Positions 8,462-16,285 of a DNA stretch of 31,758 bases are shown here, in pieces. The notes under the pieces are model-generated. The model was not told the origin of the DNA. It saw only the letters and a program-made list of their open reading frames with translations, and ran no database searches. Position 1 is the first letter of the stretch. Each line of letters starts with the position of its first letter. The stretch covers positions 1 to 31,758 of the forward strand of contig PLYX01000281.1 of NCBI GenBank assembly GCA_003151895.1. Direction: 5' to 3'. The DNA is from Solirubrobacterales bacterium. Its GTDB lineage: Bacteria; Actinomycetota; Thermoleophilia; Solirubrobacterales; Solirubrobacteraceae. A program made the position numbers and the translations under genes.

Positions 8462-9061
8462 GTGGGCCGGCACATTGCGCGCGCGGTCGATACAGACTTG
8501 CGCGTGCGACTCGCGCGTGTTCGAGCCTCATATGCGCGCGCTCCGAAACTCTCAGCGCGTTTTAATTTTCGATTCGGCTTGCTTTTGCTCGTTCACGGTG
8601 TTAGAACTGCGCTCCTCCTGACGGACCTGAGGGTTTTGTCCTTGAACTCGCCAATCCATCGCTACGCCGATCTCGGGCTCACCTGGTTGCGAGCTGGACC
8701 GCGACTGCATCGCCCGCTCGCCGACCTGCTGCTCACCAAGCTGCGGGGCGCGGAAGTGACCGCCAAGGACGTCGCCGACGTCATTGCAGTGCGCAGCCGG
8801 CTCGATGCTCTCGGCAGCGCGATCAGCGAGAAGCCAAAGACAATGAGCTGGAAGGCGTGGGCCGTGCTTGGTGATCGCATCGGCTGCCGCCAGACGCCAG
8901 AGGAACCCCGTCGGCGGCCCACAGCGCACGAGCGCATGAAAAGTCACCTGAAGGTCGCAACCGCTGCAGTCCAGCTCCAAACGCGACGCATACTCTTTTT
9001 GCACGTCCAAGTCCTCGACGTGGGCGCGATATCCCCCAGCTGCGGCAGGGCGACGCCGTGA
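8462..9061 (+). pseudogene. Degraded protein-coding remnant (nucleotidyltransferase-like segment)
   Basis: The open frame is 199 codons, but only the middle looks like real protein: RYADLGLTWLRAGPRL, DLLLTKLRGAEVTAKDVADV and a following helix. The D-LLLTKL...KDV-DV arrangement resembles the conserved core of a family of small actinobacterial/Chloroflexi nucleotidyltransferase-like proteins. The nucleotidyltransferase GS..D motif is not present upstream in this frame. The N-terminal ~75 codons are Arg-rich and read as non-coding, and the last ~40 do not look native either. The frame overlaps the SIS gene start by four bases. Best read as a decayed gene between the regulator and the SIS gene; a functional small protein is not excluded. 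Confidence 0.35.
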
Positions 9062-10134
9062 CGAAGATCTGCGAGATCACGGACACGGCCCTCTGGCGGG
9101 ATGCCCTCGAGACGCCCCAGACGGTAGCGACGACGCTCGATACCGCCGACGGACACGCAGATCTAGTCAGGCTGCTCAAGACGAAGGCGACACGGCGCGT
9201 TGTGGCTACAGGCAACGGCGCCTCCTGGTATGTGGCGAGCGCATTCTGGCTGGCCACGCTCACGACTCCCGTGCCGTGCAGCGTTATAGCAGTTCCCGCC
9301 GGGGTTCTTGCAACAGGGGGATTCGCGTGGCGTCCGGGCGATCTGCTCCTCGCATTCTCCTCTTCGGGCGAGCTCCGAGACTTGATAGACGTCGTCCTCG
9401 CCTCGAGTGCCCTGCCCGTCGGCTTAGTCACCGCTTCGGCAGACTCGTCGCTGAGCGCGCGGGCAAGCGCTCAAGCCTTGGTGAGCATCTGGCATCAGCG
9501 TGCCGTGACGCACACACAAGCATACGTCGGGGCTGCAGCCGTTGCATTCGAATTGCTCGGACGGTGGGCGGGGAATGTCGCGCTACGCTCGGCGGCTCGC
9601 CGCGCCCCTGACGTACTATCCGCGCAACTCGCCGTCGCGCCGGCGTGGGCGGAGTCTGCCGCTGCCGACCTGTCGGTGACGAGGGCCGGGCTGGTGTTCG
9701 GCAAGAACCAGGCATGGTTTGCTGCCCTCCAAGCGGCGTTACTGCTCAAGGAGGTCGCCGGGATCCCCGCTGAAGGCATGGAGGTCCGCGAGGCGGCGAC
9801 GACTGGCATCTACGCTCTCAACGTTGAGGATCTGGTCCTCACGCTCCCTGTTGGCGAGGACAGCGTTGCGGACGAGGCAGAGGCGGTGTGCGCCAAGCGG
9901 GGCGGGATCGTGCGGCGGGCGCCATGGCCGCTCGTCGCCGGCCAGGCTGACGCACTGTTTGGACACTTTGCTCACCCTCTCGCACTTTCGATACGCCTCG
10001 CGTTGGATCGCGGTCGCGAGCCCGACAACCCCGGCTGGTGGGCTGCGTACGAGGCTACGGCACGGCGCGTGGCCGATCGAGCTCCGCTCGAGTCAGCATC
10101 CGACGGGGTGAAGTCATGCCAGCGTTCTCTGTGA
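9058..10134 (+). CDS. Double-SIS-domain sugar isomerase/deglycase-like protein
   Basis: A 358-residue protein with two SIS (sugar isomerase) domains, the fold of the GlmS isomerase half, AgaS and the fructoselysine-6-phosphate deglycase FrlB. The first SIS domain (~35-170) shows VVATGNGASWYVASAFWLA and LLAFSSSGELRDLIDVV, with the serine cluster that binds the sugar phosphate. The second (~205-340) shows GLVFGKNQAWFAALQAALLL and EGMEVREAATTGIY. The C-terminal tail DRGREPDNPGWW matches the D-x-P-xx-L tail that closes the active site in GlmS/FrlB proteins. No glutaminase domain is present, so it does not make glucosamine-6-phosphate from glutamine. Isomerisation, deamination or deglycation of an amino-sugar phosphate is likely. 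GTG start at 9058. It leads the ABC transporter operon, only 61 bases before the binding protein gene. Confidence 0.85.
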   Translation: MTKICEITDTALWRDALETPQTVATTLDTADGHADLVRLLKTKATRRVVATGNGASWYVASAFWLATLTTPVPCSVIAVPAGVLATGGFAWRPGDLLLAFSSSGELRDLIDVVLASSALPVGLVTASADSSLSARASAQALVSIWHQRAVTHTQAYVGAAAVAFELLGRWAGNVALRSAARRAPDVLSAQLAVAPAWAESAAADLSVTRAGLVFGKNQAWFAALQAALLLKEVAGIPAEGMEVREAATTGIYALNVEDLVLTLPVGEDSVADEAEAVCAKRGGIVRRAPWPLVAGQADALFGHFAHPLALSIRLALDRGREPDNPGWWAAYEATARRVADRAPLESASDGVKSCQRSL

Positions 10135-10195
10135 CAGAAGTGCCACCCGGAATACGTGTGGTTCGGGACCGCACCTGACCAATTGGAGCAGATCG

Positions 10196-11917
10196 ATGCA
10201 CCGAAATCGCCGTACCATGCTTGCAGGGTATTTACTCGCCGCGCTGGGTGTAGCTGCGTGCGGTGGCTCTAGCAAGAGTCCGTCGGCCGAGGTGTCCGCC
10301 AGCTCCACATCAGTAACGGCGCCGCTCGGCTACCAGGCAAGCCACGCGGGTGGCACGTTGCATCTGCTGTTGAATGCATCGGCGGGCTCGATTGACCCCG
10401 TGCCAGCGTCGCAGGTGCCGATCGTCCAGGCTGACGCAGATGTCTACGACGGCCTGATGGGTTTCGTGAAGGCCCCCGGTCCGGCTGGGAACGTGGTCGT
10501 ACCCGACCTTGCGCGGTCTATGCCGCTCGTCTCAAACGGCGGCAAGACATACACTTTCACGCTGCGTAAGGGCATCCGGTTCTCGAACGGCACGCTCGTA
10601 ACCGTGCAGGACGTGCTTTCCTCGCTCAGGCGCATTTACACCGTACCCTCGGGTGTCGCTGGGGGGCTGTTCACGTCGTTTGTTGGCGCGTCCCTGTGTC
10701 TTAAGACTCCCTCAGCCTGTACTCTCGCCGGTGGCGTGAGTGCGGATCCAAGTGCCGATACGGTCACGATCACTCTCACGGCGCCGGATCCCAACATTCT
10801 TCTTAAGCTCGCCCTACCAGCCGCCAGCATCGTCCCGCCCAACGCTCCGCGCCACAACGGCGGCGACACGCCGATCCCGGGCACCGGACCGTACATGGTA
10901 GCGTCGTATGGTCCCAACAGTGCACTCACGTTGGTGCGTAACCCATACTTCAGGGAGTGGTCCGCGGCCGCGCAACCGCAGGGGTACCCGAACGAGATCG
11001 TTGAGACGTTCGGGGTGCCGGTCGAGTCTGAAGTGACGGAGGTGGAGCAAGGCCAGGCAGACGGGGTACTCGACCCGCTGCCGGCTGACCGGCTCACCGA
11101 GCTCAGCACCAAATATGCGTCGCAGGTGCACGTAAGTCTTACCCCGGACACGAACTACTTTGCCCTCAACACCCGAGTGCCGCCGTTCACCAACCTGGCT
11201 GCGCGACAGGCAGTAAATTGGGCAATCAACCGCGATGCCGTCGTCCGCCTTCTGGGTGGCACCCAGGTTGCGACGCCATTGTGCACATTTCTACCGCCGA
11301 GCGTTCCTGGCTATGAGCATACGTGTCAGTACACTATCGGCAGTAGCGCTACCTATTCTGGTCCTGACCTCACAAAAGCACGGCAACTCATGAGGCAGTC
11401 CGGCGATGCGGGAGCACCGGTTAGTGTTTACACCGCGAATGATCCCGTGAGCGAGGCAATGGGCGGATATATGGTGAGCGTGTTAAACCAGCTCGGTTTC
11501 AAAGGCCAACTGAGGGCGCTGACAAATGCTGTAGTTGGTGCCTACTTTTCGAACTCGAAGAACAAGGTACAAGCCATGCTGTCAGGGTGGTTCCCGGACT
11601 ATGTCGCTCCGTCGGACTACCTGCTCAATAACCTGTCGTGCGCGTCGTTTTACCCCGACAGCGCTGCGAACTACAATCAGGCCGAGTTCTGCAATAAGCC
11701 GATCGACGCCCAGATGTATCGAGCGCTGAGCGCGCAGGCAACCGCTCCGGCCCGGGCCGATAGCTTGTGGGCCAAGGCGGACGAGGCCGTCATGCGCCTA
11801 GCCCCGGAGGTGCCGCTGTACGCAAACAAGCAGGTCGACTTTGTGTCCAAGCGCGTGGGACATTACGCGTACAACGACCAGTTCTACATGCTCATCGACC
11901 AGCTCTGGGTTCGGTAG
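10196..11917 (+). CDS. Family-5 ABC transporter substrate-binding lipoprotein
   Basis: A 573-residue extracellular solute-binding protein of the peptide/nickel/oligosaccharide class (SBP_bac_5). It has a lipoprotein signal: a basic N-terminus (MHRNRRT), a hydrophobic core and a lipobox ending at C22 (LGVAAC). It is thus anchored to the outer face of the membrane, followed by a Ser-rich linker. Typical landmarks are DADVYDGLMGF near the N-terminus, TFTLRKGIRFSNG, the domain-crossing VLNQLGFKG region and the C-terminal RLAPEVPLYANKQVDFVSKRV. ATG at 10196 is preceded by a GGAG element with good spacing. The family binds peptides but also opines, cellodextrins and sugar-amino acid conjugates, so the ligand is open. 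The SIS, ROK and DeoR neighbours favour a sugar-containing ligand. Confidence 0.93.
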   Translation: MHRNRRTMLAGYLLAALGVAACGGSSKSPSAEVSASSTSVTAPLGYQASHAGGTLHLLLNASAGSIDPVPASQVPIVQADADVYDGLMGFVKAPGPAGNVVVPDLARSMPLVSNGGKTYTFTLRKGIRFSNGTLVTVQDVLSSLRRIYTVPSGVAGGLFTSFVGASLCLKTPSACTLAGGVSADPSADTVTITLTAPDPNILLKLALPAASIVPPNAPRHNGGDTPIPGTGPYMVASYGPNSALTLVRNPYFREWSAAAQPQGYPNEIVETFGVPVESEVTEVEQGQADGVLDPLPADRLTELSTKYASQVHVSLTPDTNYFALNTRVPPFTNLAARQAVNWAINRDAVVRLLGGTQVATPLCTFLPPSVPGYEHTCQYTIGSSATYSGPDLTKARQLMRQSGDAGAPVSVYTANDPVSEAMGGYMVSVLNQLGFKGQLRALTNAVVGAYFSNSKNKVQAMLSGWFPDYVAPSDYLLNNLSCASFYPDSAANYNQAEFCNKPIDAQMYRALSAQATAPARADSLWAKADEAVMRLAPEVPLYANKQVDFVSKRVGHYAYNDQFYMLIDQLWVR

Positions 11918-11940
11918 CGCTGCGGTCGAGCTTCGTGGGC

Positions 11941-12996
11941 GTGAGCGTTCAGCCGGGCCAAGTGTCGTCGGAGATCGACCCTCCGTCCGAGACGCCTGGG
12001 GAGAGCCCCCCGTCAGGACTGTGGCGAGTCGCGAGCGGGCAGCTGGCGCACAACCGTGCGGCAATGGGCGCGCTTCTCGTCCTGGTAGTCATTGTGGCGG
12101 CATGCGTCGCGGCGCCACTCTACGCACGCTATGTTGCCCACACGAATCCCTTTCAGTTCAACGTTTCCGGGACCACGGTGAGTGACGGGAAGACCGTCCC
12201 GGTGCTTCAGCAAAGCACCACCGGCTTGCGGCTTGGCGTCACTCCGATCGGACCGACATGGAGCTTAAGCCACTACTTCCTTGGTGCAGATAACGACGGT
12301 CGCGACGTGTTTGCGAGATTACTGTACGGCGGTCGGACGAGCCTCGTGATCGGCGCCGGTTCGGCGGTCCTTTGCTGTCTGCTCGCAACGATCATCGCGT
12401 TGATCGCCGGATACTTCGGTGGAATCGTCGACGGCGTCCTGTCGCGGCTGATGGATTTCGTGTGGGCGTTTCCAGTCTACCTCCTCGCGATATCGCTGTC
12501 GGTGGTGCTCTTGGCCAGCGGTGGACTGAATGTCGGCCCGCTTCACCTTGCGTCCAACAGCCTGTGGGTGCCCACGCTGATCATCGCAGGATGCTATTTG
12601 CCTTACGTTGCGCGTCCGATTCGCGGCCAAGTGCTCTCCCTACGACGTAGCGAGTTCGTCGAGGCGGCTGTGGGTGTCGGCGCGAGCGACGTGCGGATCA
12701 TCTTTCGCGACCTGGTGCCAAACATTCTGCCGACTGTCATCGTCTTCGCACCGCTGATGATGGCGATCAACATGCTCACGGAGTCAGCGCTGTCGTTCCT
12801 CTCGATCGGCGTCCGGCCGCCGAACGCCAGCTGGGGTACGATTATCAACGACGGTATCGGCCTTCTCTACACGCGTCCGGCCGTGACGATCGCGCCCGGC
12901 CTGGCGCTCGCCGTGGTCGCCGTGGCGCTGAACGTGCTGGGCGACGGGGTGCGCGAAGCGTTTGATCCCCGGGGCCGGCGGTTCGGGCGCGTCTAG
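11941..12996 (+). CDS. ABC transporter permease (OppC/DppC type)
   Basis: An inner-membrane permease of about 351 residues. A hydrophilic N-terminus leads into the first membrane segment (MGALLVLVVIVAACVAAPLY). A periplasmic loop with YFLGADNDGRDVFARLLYGG follows; this DxxGRDxxSRxxxG block is diagnostic of the DppC/OppC branch. Several further membrane segments follow. The EAA loop that contacts the ATPases is EAAVGVGASDVRIIFRDLVP. The end (DPRGRR) is typical. The frame is open further upstream into the binding-protein gene, but GTG at 11941 (or 11935) gives a normal-length protein starting just after the binding-protein stop. It pairs with the DppB-like permease that begins on the last base of its stop codon. 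Confidence 0.92.
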   Translation: MSVQPGQVSSEIDPPSETPGESPPSGLWRVASGQLAHNRAAMGALLVLVVIVAACVAAPLYARYVAHTNPFQFNVSGTTVSDGKTVPVLQQSTTGLRLGVTPIGPTWSLSHYFLGADNDGRDVFARLLYGGRTSLVIGAGSAVLCCLLATIIALIAGYFGGIVDGVLSRLMDFVWAFPVYLLAISLSVVLLASGGLNVGPLHLASNSLWVPTLIIAGCYLPYVARPIRGQVLSLRRSEFVEAAVGVGASDVRIIFRDLVPNILPTVIVFAPLMMAINMLTESALSFLSIGVRPPNASWGTIINDGIGLLYTRPAVTIAPGLALAVVAVALNVLGDGVREAFDPRGRRFGRV

Positions 12997-13964
12997 TGCT
13001 GCGATTCGCGTTGCGACGGGCGCTCTCAACCGTGGTCGTGCTATGGGCGATCAGCGTGATGGTGTTTCTCATTTTCTTCGGAACGCCGGGGGTCGATCCG
13101 GCGTTGCGAATCGCCGGTCGCGATGCCAGCCCGCAGGTAGTCGCAACGGTCAGACACGAGTATGGCTTGGACAAACCACTGCCCGTGCGCTATGCCCTGA
13201 TGATGTATCACCTTCTGATCCGCCGTGACATAACTTCCTACGTCAACCCTGGATTGAAGGTTGTCCCTGAGATTGCCAGCGCGGTACCGGTAACTCTCTC
13301 GCTCGTGATCGGGGCCGCGGTGATTTGGATGCTGGTGGGCCTCGCGATGGGCTTGGTGGGCGGCGCCCTGCGTGGCTCTCCGATCGACCCGCTGCTGACT
13401 GCCGTGGGAGTTCTCGGCGTGTCGCTGCCCGTGTACTGGCTCGGGGAAGTGGTCAACCTGATCACACAGAGCCGGTTACACGGCTCGCTTTTTTCCTGGG
13501 TTCCGCCGCCGGGGTACGTTTCGCCGGCCCAAAGCCTCAGCGGGTGGGCGCTACACCTGCTGTTCCCATGGCTGACGCTTGCCGTGCTGTACGCCGGGAT
13601 CTACAGCCGAGTGTTTCGCGCGGAGCTCGTGACAGCGCTCGGCGAGGATTACGTTCGCACGGCTCGCGCAAAGGGCATCTCCGAGCGACGGGTCCTGTTT
13701 CGCCATGCCGCACGCTGTTCGCTGATCCCGGTCATATCCCTGTTCGGTCTCGACTTCGGTGCGCTGGTAGGCGGCGGCGCGCTCGTCACCGAGGTCGTCT
13801 TCGGTTTGCCAGGGATTGGTTTGCTTACCTACAACTCACTGCAGACTCTGGATCTCCCGGTGATAATGGGGACTGTGCTGTACGCGGCGTTCTTTGTGGT
13901 GCTGGCAAACGCCGTGGTGGACGTCTTCTACGCGGCGCTCGACCCGAGGGTTCGGCGTGCCTAG
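12996..13964 (+). CDS. ABC transporter permease (OppB/DppB type)
   Basis: A 322-residue permease with the classic OppB/DppB start (LRFALRRALSTVVVLWAISV: a basic cap, then the first membrane helix). A periplasmic segment with HEYGLDKPLPVRY and at least five more membrane helices follow. The EAA-type coupling loop is YVRTARAKGISERRVLFRHA. The end VFYAALDPRVR is the family's usual C-terminus. The GTG start at 12996 uses the last base of the upstream permease stop (TAGTG), so the two are translationally coupled. The order C-type before B-type permease is reversed from Escherichia coli opp/dpp, but it occurs in other bacteria. Confidence 0.93.
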   Translation: MLRFALRRALSTVVVLWAISVMVFLIFFGTPGVDPALRIAGRDASPQVVATVRHEYGLDKPLPVRYALMMYHLLIRRDITSYVNPGLKVVPEIASAVPVTLSLVIGAAVIWMLVGLAMGLVGGALRGSPIDPLLTAVGVLGVSLPVYWLGEVVNLITQSRLHGSLFSWVPPPGYVSPAQSLSGWALHLLFPWLTLAVLYAGIYSRVFRAELVTALGEDYVRTARAKGISERRVLFRHAARCSLIPVISLFGLDFGALVGGGALVTEVVFGLPGIGLLTYNSLQTLDLPVIMGTVLYAAFFVVLANAVVDVFYAALDPRVRRA

Positions 13965-15033
13965 CCCGCTCGGCAGCCCGGCCGTGGTTCTCGAGGCCTT
14001 GCTCGAGGTGCGCGACCTGCACGTGACGTTCCGCACTCGCAACGGCCTGGTCACAGCCGTGGACGGTCTGTCGTTCTCGGTCTTGCCGGGCGAGGTACTG
14101 GGCATCGTGGGCGAGTCGGGGTCGGGGAAGAGCGTTTCGATGCTCAGTCTCTTGCGTCTCATCCGTGACCGCAACATGCAGATCACGGGCGAGGTCATCT
14201 TCAATGGTGCCGACCTCCTCACGATGCCCGAACAGCAGCTGCGAGCGCTGCGCGGCCGCGAGATCGCCGTAATCTTCCAGGATGCGTTGACCGCCCTGAC
14301 GCCGGTCTACACGATCGGCTGGCACATCGTGGAGCAGATCCGCGCTCACGAGCCGATCTCTAAGCGCGAAGCGCGCGCACGTGCCGTGCGCCTGCTCGAG
14401 GAGGTGGGCATTCCCAACGCGGAGCGTCGAATGGACAACTACCCGCACGAGTTCTCGGGCGGCATGCGCCAGCGGGTGCTGATCGCAATGGCGCTGTCCT
14501 GCAATCCACGTCTGCTGGTCGCGGACGAACCGACCACGGCGCTGGACGTGACAACCCAAGCGCAGATACTCGATCTGATGCTTGAGCTGCGCAAAGCTCA
14601 CGGTTCAGCGATCATCATCATCACGCATGACATGGGCGTCGTGTACGAAATCGCTGATCGCCTGCTCGTCATGTACTCGGGACGCGCGGTCGAGCAAGGA
14701 CCCACGCGCAGCGTTTTTCGCGATCCGCGGCACCCCTACACGTGGGGATTACTGGGATCGATTCCGCAGTTCACGGCAACGGGTGCTAAGCGTTTACAGG
14801 CGATCCCGGGCTCGCCGCCGTCCCCGCTGCGAGTCCCCGAGGGCTGCGTGTTTGCGCCGCGCTGCCGCTTCCGTCACGAAGCGTGCAGCGAGCGCCCGCG
14901 TCTGCGCGGCGGAGACGATCATCTCGATGCCTGCTGGCTGCCGGATGAAGCGAAGGAAAAGTTGCGTGGAGAGACACTGGCATACGCAGGCGGCGGACGG
15001 GAAGGCGATCACGCGGGGTCAGGAGCGCGGTGA
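13957..15033 (+). CDS. ABC transporter ATPase (OppD/DppD type)
   Basis: An ATP-binding subunit of about 358 residues. It has Walker A GESGSGKS, Q-loop IFQDALTALTPVYTIG, signature EFSGGMRQRV, Walker B LLVADEPTTALD and the switch histidine in ITHDMG. The C-terminal oligopeptide-transporter extension includes PGSPPSPLRVPEGCVFAPRC and further cysteines that in relatives bind an iron-sulphur cluster or a metal. GTG at 13957 overlaps the end of the permease gene by eight bases and gives a normal N-terminus ahead of LEVRDLHVTF. The frame stays open further upstream, but that would overlap the permease by about 70 bases. It forms a heterodimer with the next gene product. Confidence 0.93.
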   Translation: MPSPLGSPAVVLEALLEVRDLHVTFRTRNGLVTAVDGLSFSVLPGEVLGIVGESGSGKSVSMLSLLRLIRDRNMQITGEVIFNGADLLTMPEQQLRALRGREIAVIFQDALTALTPVYTIGWHIVEQIRAHEPISKREARARAVRLLEEVGIPNAERRMDNYPHEFSGGMRQRVLIAMALSCNPRLLVADEPTTALDVTTQAQILDLMLELRKAHGSAIIIITHDMGVVYEIADRLLVMYSGRAVEQGPTRSVFRDPRHPYTWGLLGSIPQFTATGAKRLQAIPGSPPSPLRVPEGCVFAPRCRFRHEACSERPRLRGGDDHLDACWLPDEAKEKLRGETLAYAGGGREGDHAGSGAR

Positions 15034-15040
15034 AGACACC

Positions 15041-16072
15041 GTGAGCGGACCGCGCACCGGGGAGATTCTTCTCCAGGCAACCGATCTTGTGAAGCACTTC
15101 CCCGTGCGCTCGGACGGATTCCTGCGCCGCGCACGACAGGTGGTGCACGCCGTTGACGGCGTGTCGCTGGAGCTTCGGATTGGCGAGACGTTGGGACTGG
15201 TCGGGGAGTCGGGCTGCGGCAAGTCAACGCTAGGCCGTTGCCTGACGCGCCTTACCACAGTTACACGTGGACGGATCGAGTTCGCCGGCACCGACATCAC
15301 CAGCCTCTCACGACGCCAGCTGCGCCCGGTGCGTCGAGACCTTCAACTGGTCTTTCAAGATCCGTATGCCTCGTTGAACCCGCGTCGGAGGGTCGGCGAC
15401 ATCGTCGCTGACCCTCTCCACGTGCACCGGTACGGAAACGGGCAGATGATTCGCGATCGCGTCGGCGCGCTGCTGGACGTTGTCGGTCTACCCAGCGGCT
15501 ATGCAGACCGCTACCCGTTCGAGCTCTCTGGTGGGCAGCGCCAGCGCGTCGGTGTGGCACGGGCGCTAGCGCTCAGCCCGAGACTGATCGTCGCAGACGA
15601 ACCCGTCTCGGCGCTCGACGTATCGATCCGAGCGCAAGTCCTGAATCTTCTGCGCGACCTGCAGGACGAGTTCGCGCTCACGTACCTGTTCGTCGGTCAC
15701 GACCTAGGAGTTGTGCGCCACGTCTCTGACCGAATCGCGGTGATGTATCTCGGCGAGGTAGTTGAACTCGCCGCTTCAGGTTCGCTGTATGCGACGCCTG
15801 CACATCCTTACACCGAGGCACTATTGTCCGCCGTGCCAGGGATCGAGCTAGACGCGCATGCTCCGCGCCGTGAACGCATCCGGCTTTCGGGCGATCCACC
15901 AAGCCCGATCGACAAGCCGACCGGCTGCTCATTTCATCCGCGCTGCCGCTATGCACAGCAGCGCTGCCGAGTGGAGAAGCCGCCTCTGAGAACAGTCGCC
16001 GTCGGGCGCGAGACAGCCTGCCACTTCCCGCTCCTAGGGAAGCCGGCGCCATCACCGGCTCCCCACGCTTAG
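15041..16072 (+). CDS. ABC transporter ATPase (OppF/DppF type)
   Basis: An ATP-binding subunit of about 343 residues. The N-terminal block TDLVKHFPVRSDGFLRR followed by VVHAVDGVSL is characteristic of the OppF branch. It has Walker A GESGCGKST, Q-loop VFQDPYASLNPRRRVGDIV, signature ELSGGQRQRVGVARAL, Walker B LIVADEPVSALD and switch His in GHDLGVV. The C-terminal extension has GDPPSPIDKPTGCSFHPRC. The start chosen is GTG at 15041, seven bases after the OppD-type stop; the frame is open for a further 150 codons upstream only as a shadow of that gene. This is the last gene of the importer operon, and an IS701 element begins about 160 bases downstream. Confidence 0.93.
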   Translation: MSGPRTGEILLQATDLVKHFPVRSDGFLRRARQVVHAVDGVSLELRIGETLGLVGESGCGKSTLGRCLTRLTTVTRGRIEFAGTDITSLSRRQLRPVRRDLQLVFQDPYASLNPRRRVGDIVADPLHVHRYGNGQMIRDRVGALLDVVGLPSGYADRYPFELSGGQRQRVGVARALALSPRLIVADEPVSALDVSIRAQVLNLLRDLQDEFALTYLFVGHDLGVVRHVSDRIAVMYLGEVVELAASGSLYATPAHPYTEALLSAVPGIELDAHAPRRERIRLSGDPPSPIDKPTGCSFHPRCRYAQQRCRVEKPPLRTVAVGRETACHFPLLGKPAPSPAPHA

Positions 16073-16230
16073 TGGCGTAGGCTTGCCGGACGACAGGCCT
16101 CCGTAGGCGCGGCAAGGTGCGCCTAGCTCGGGCGTCCTCGTCGTTCGTATCGCCATGGGGTATGGGCAGCGTCGCGGCCACCCACAGGGCTCAGGGGATC
16201 AGCGAGGGTCAGGTCCCAAGCGCAAGACTG

Positions 16231-16234
16231 CTAG
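16231..16234. repeat. IS701 target-site duplication, left copy (CTAG)
   Basis: The four bases immediately outside the left inverted repeat match the four outside the right one (17698-17701). This is the target duplication made at insertion. Confidence 0.85.
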
Positions 16235-16285
16235 TAGTACTTTGTTACTCTTCTGGGGTGTTCGCGAGGGGCAGATCGGCGAGGC

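Noticed and set aside
8552..9010. Minus-strand 152-codon frame opposite the nucleotidyltransferase-like remnant
   Set aside because: It has no motif or ribosome-binding site. The plus-strand frame carries the family-like DLLLTKL...KDVADV block instead.
9058..10134. GlmS (glucosamine-6-phosphate synthase)
   Set aside because: Only the two SIS domains are present. There is no N-terminal cysteine glutaminase domain and the length is 358 residues.
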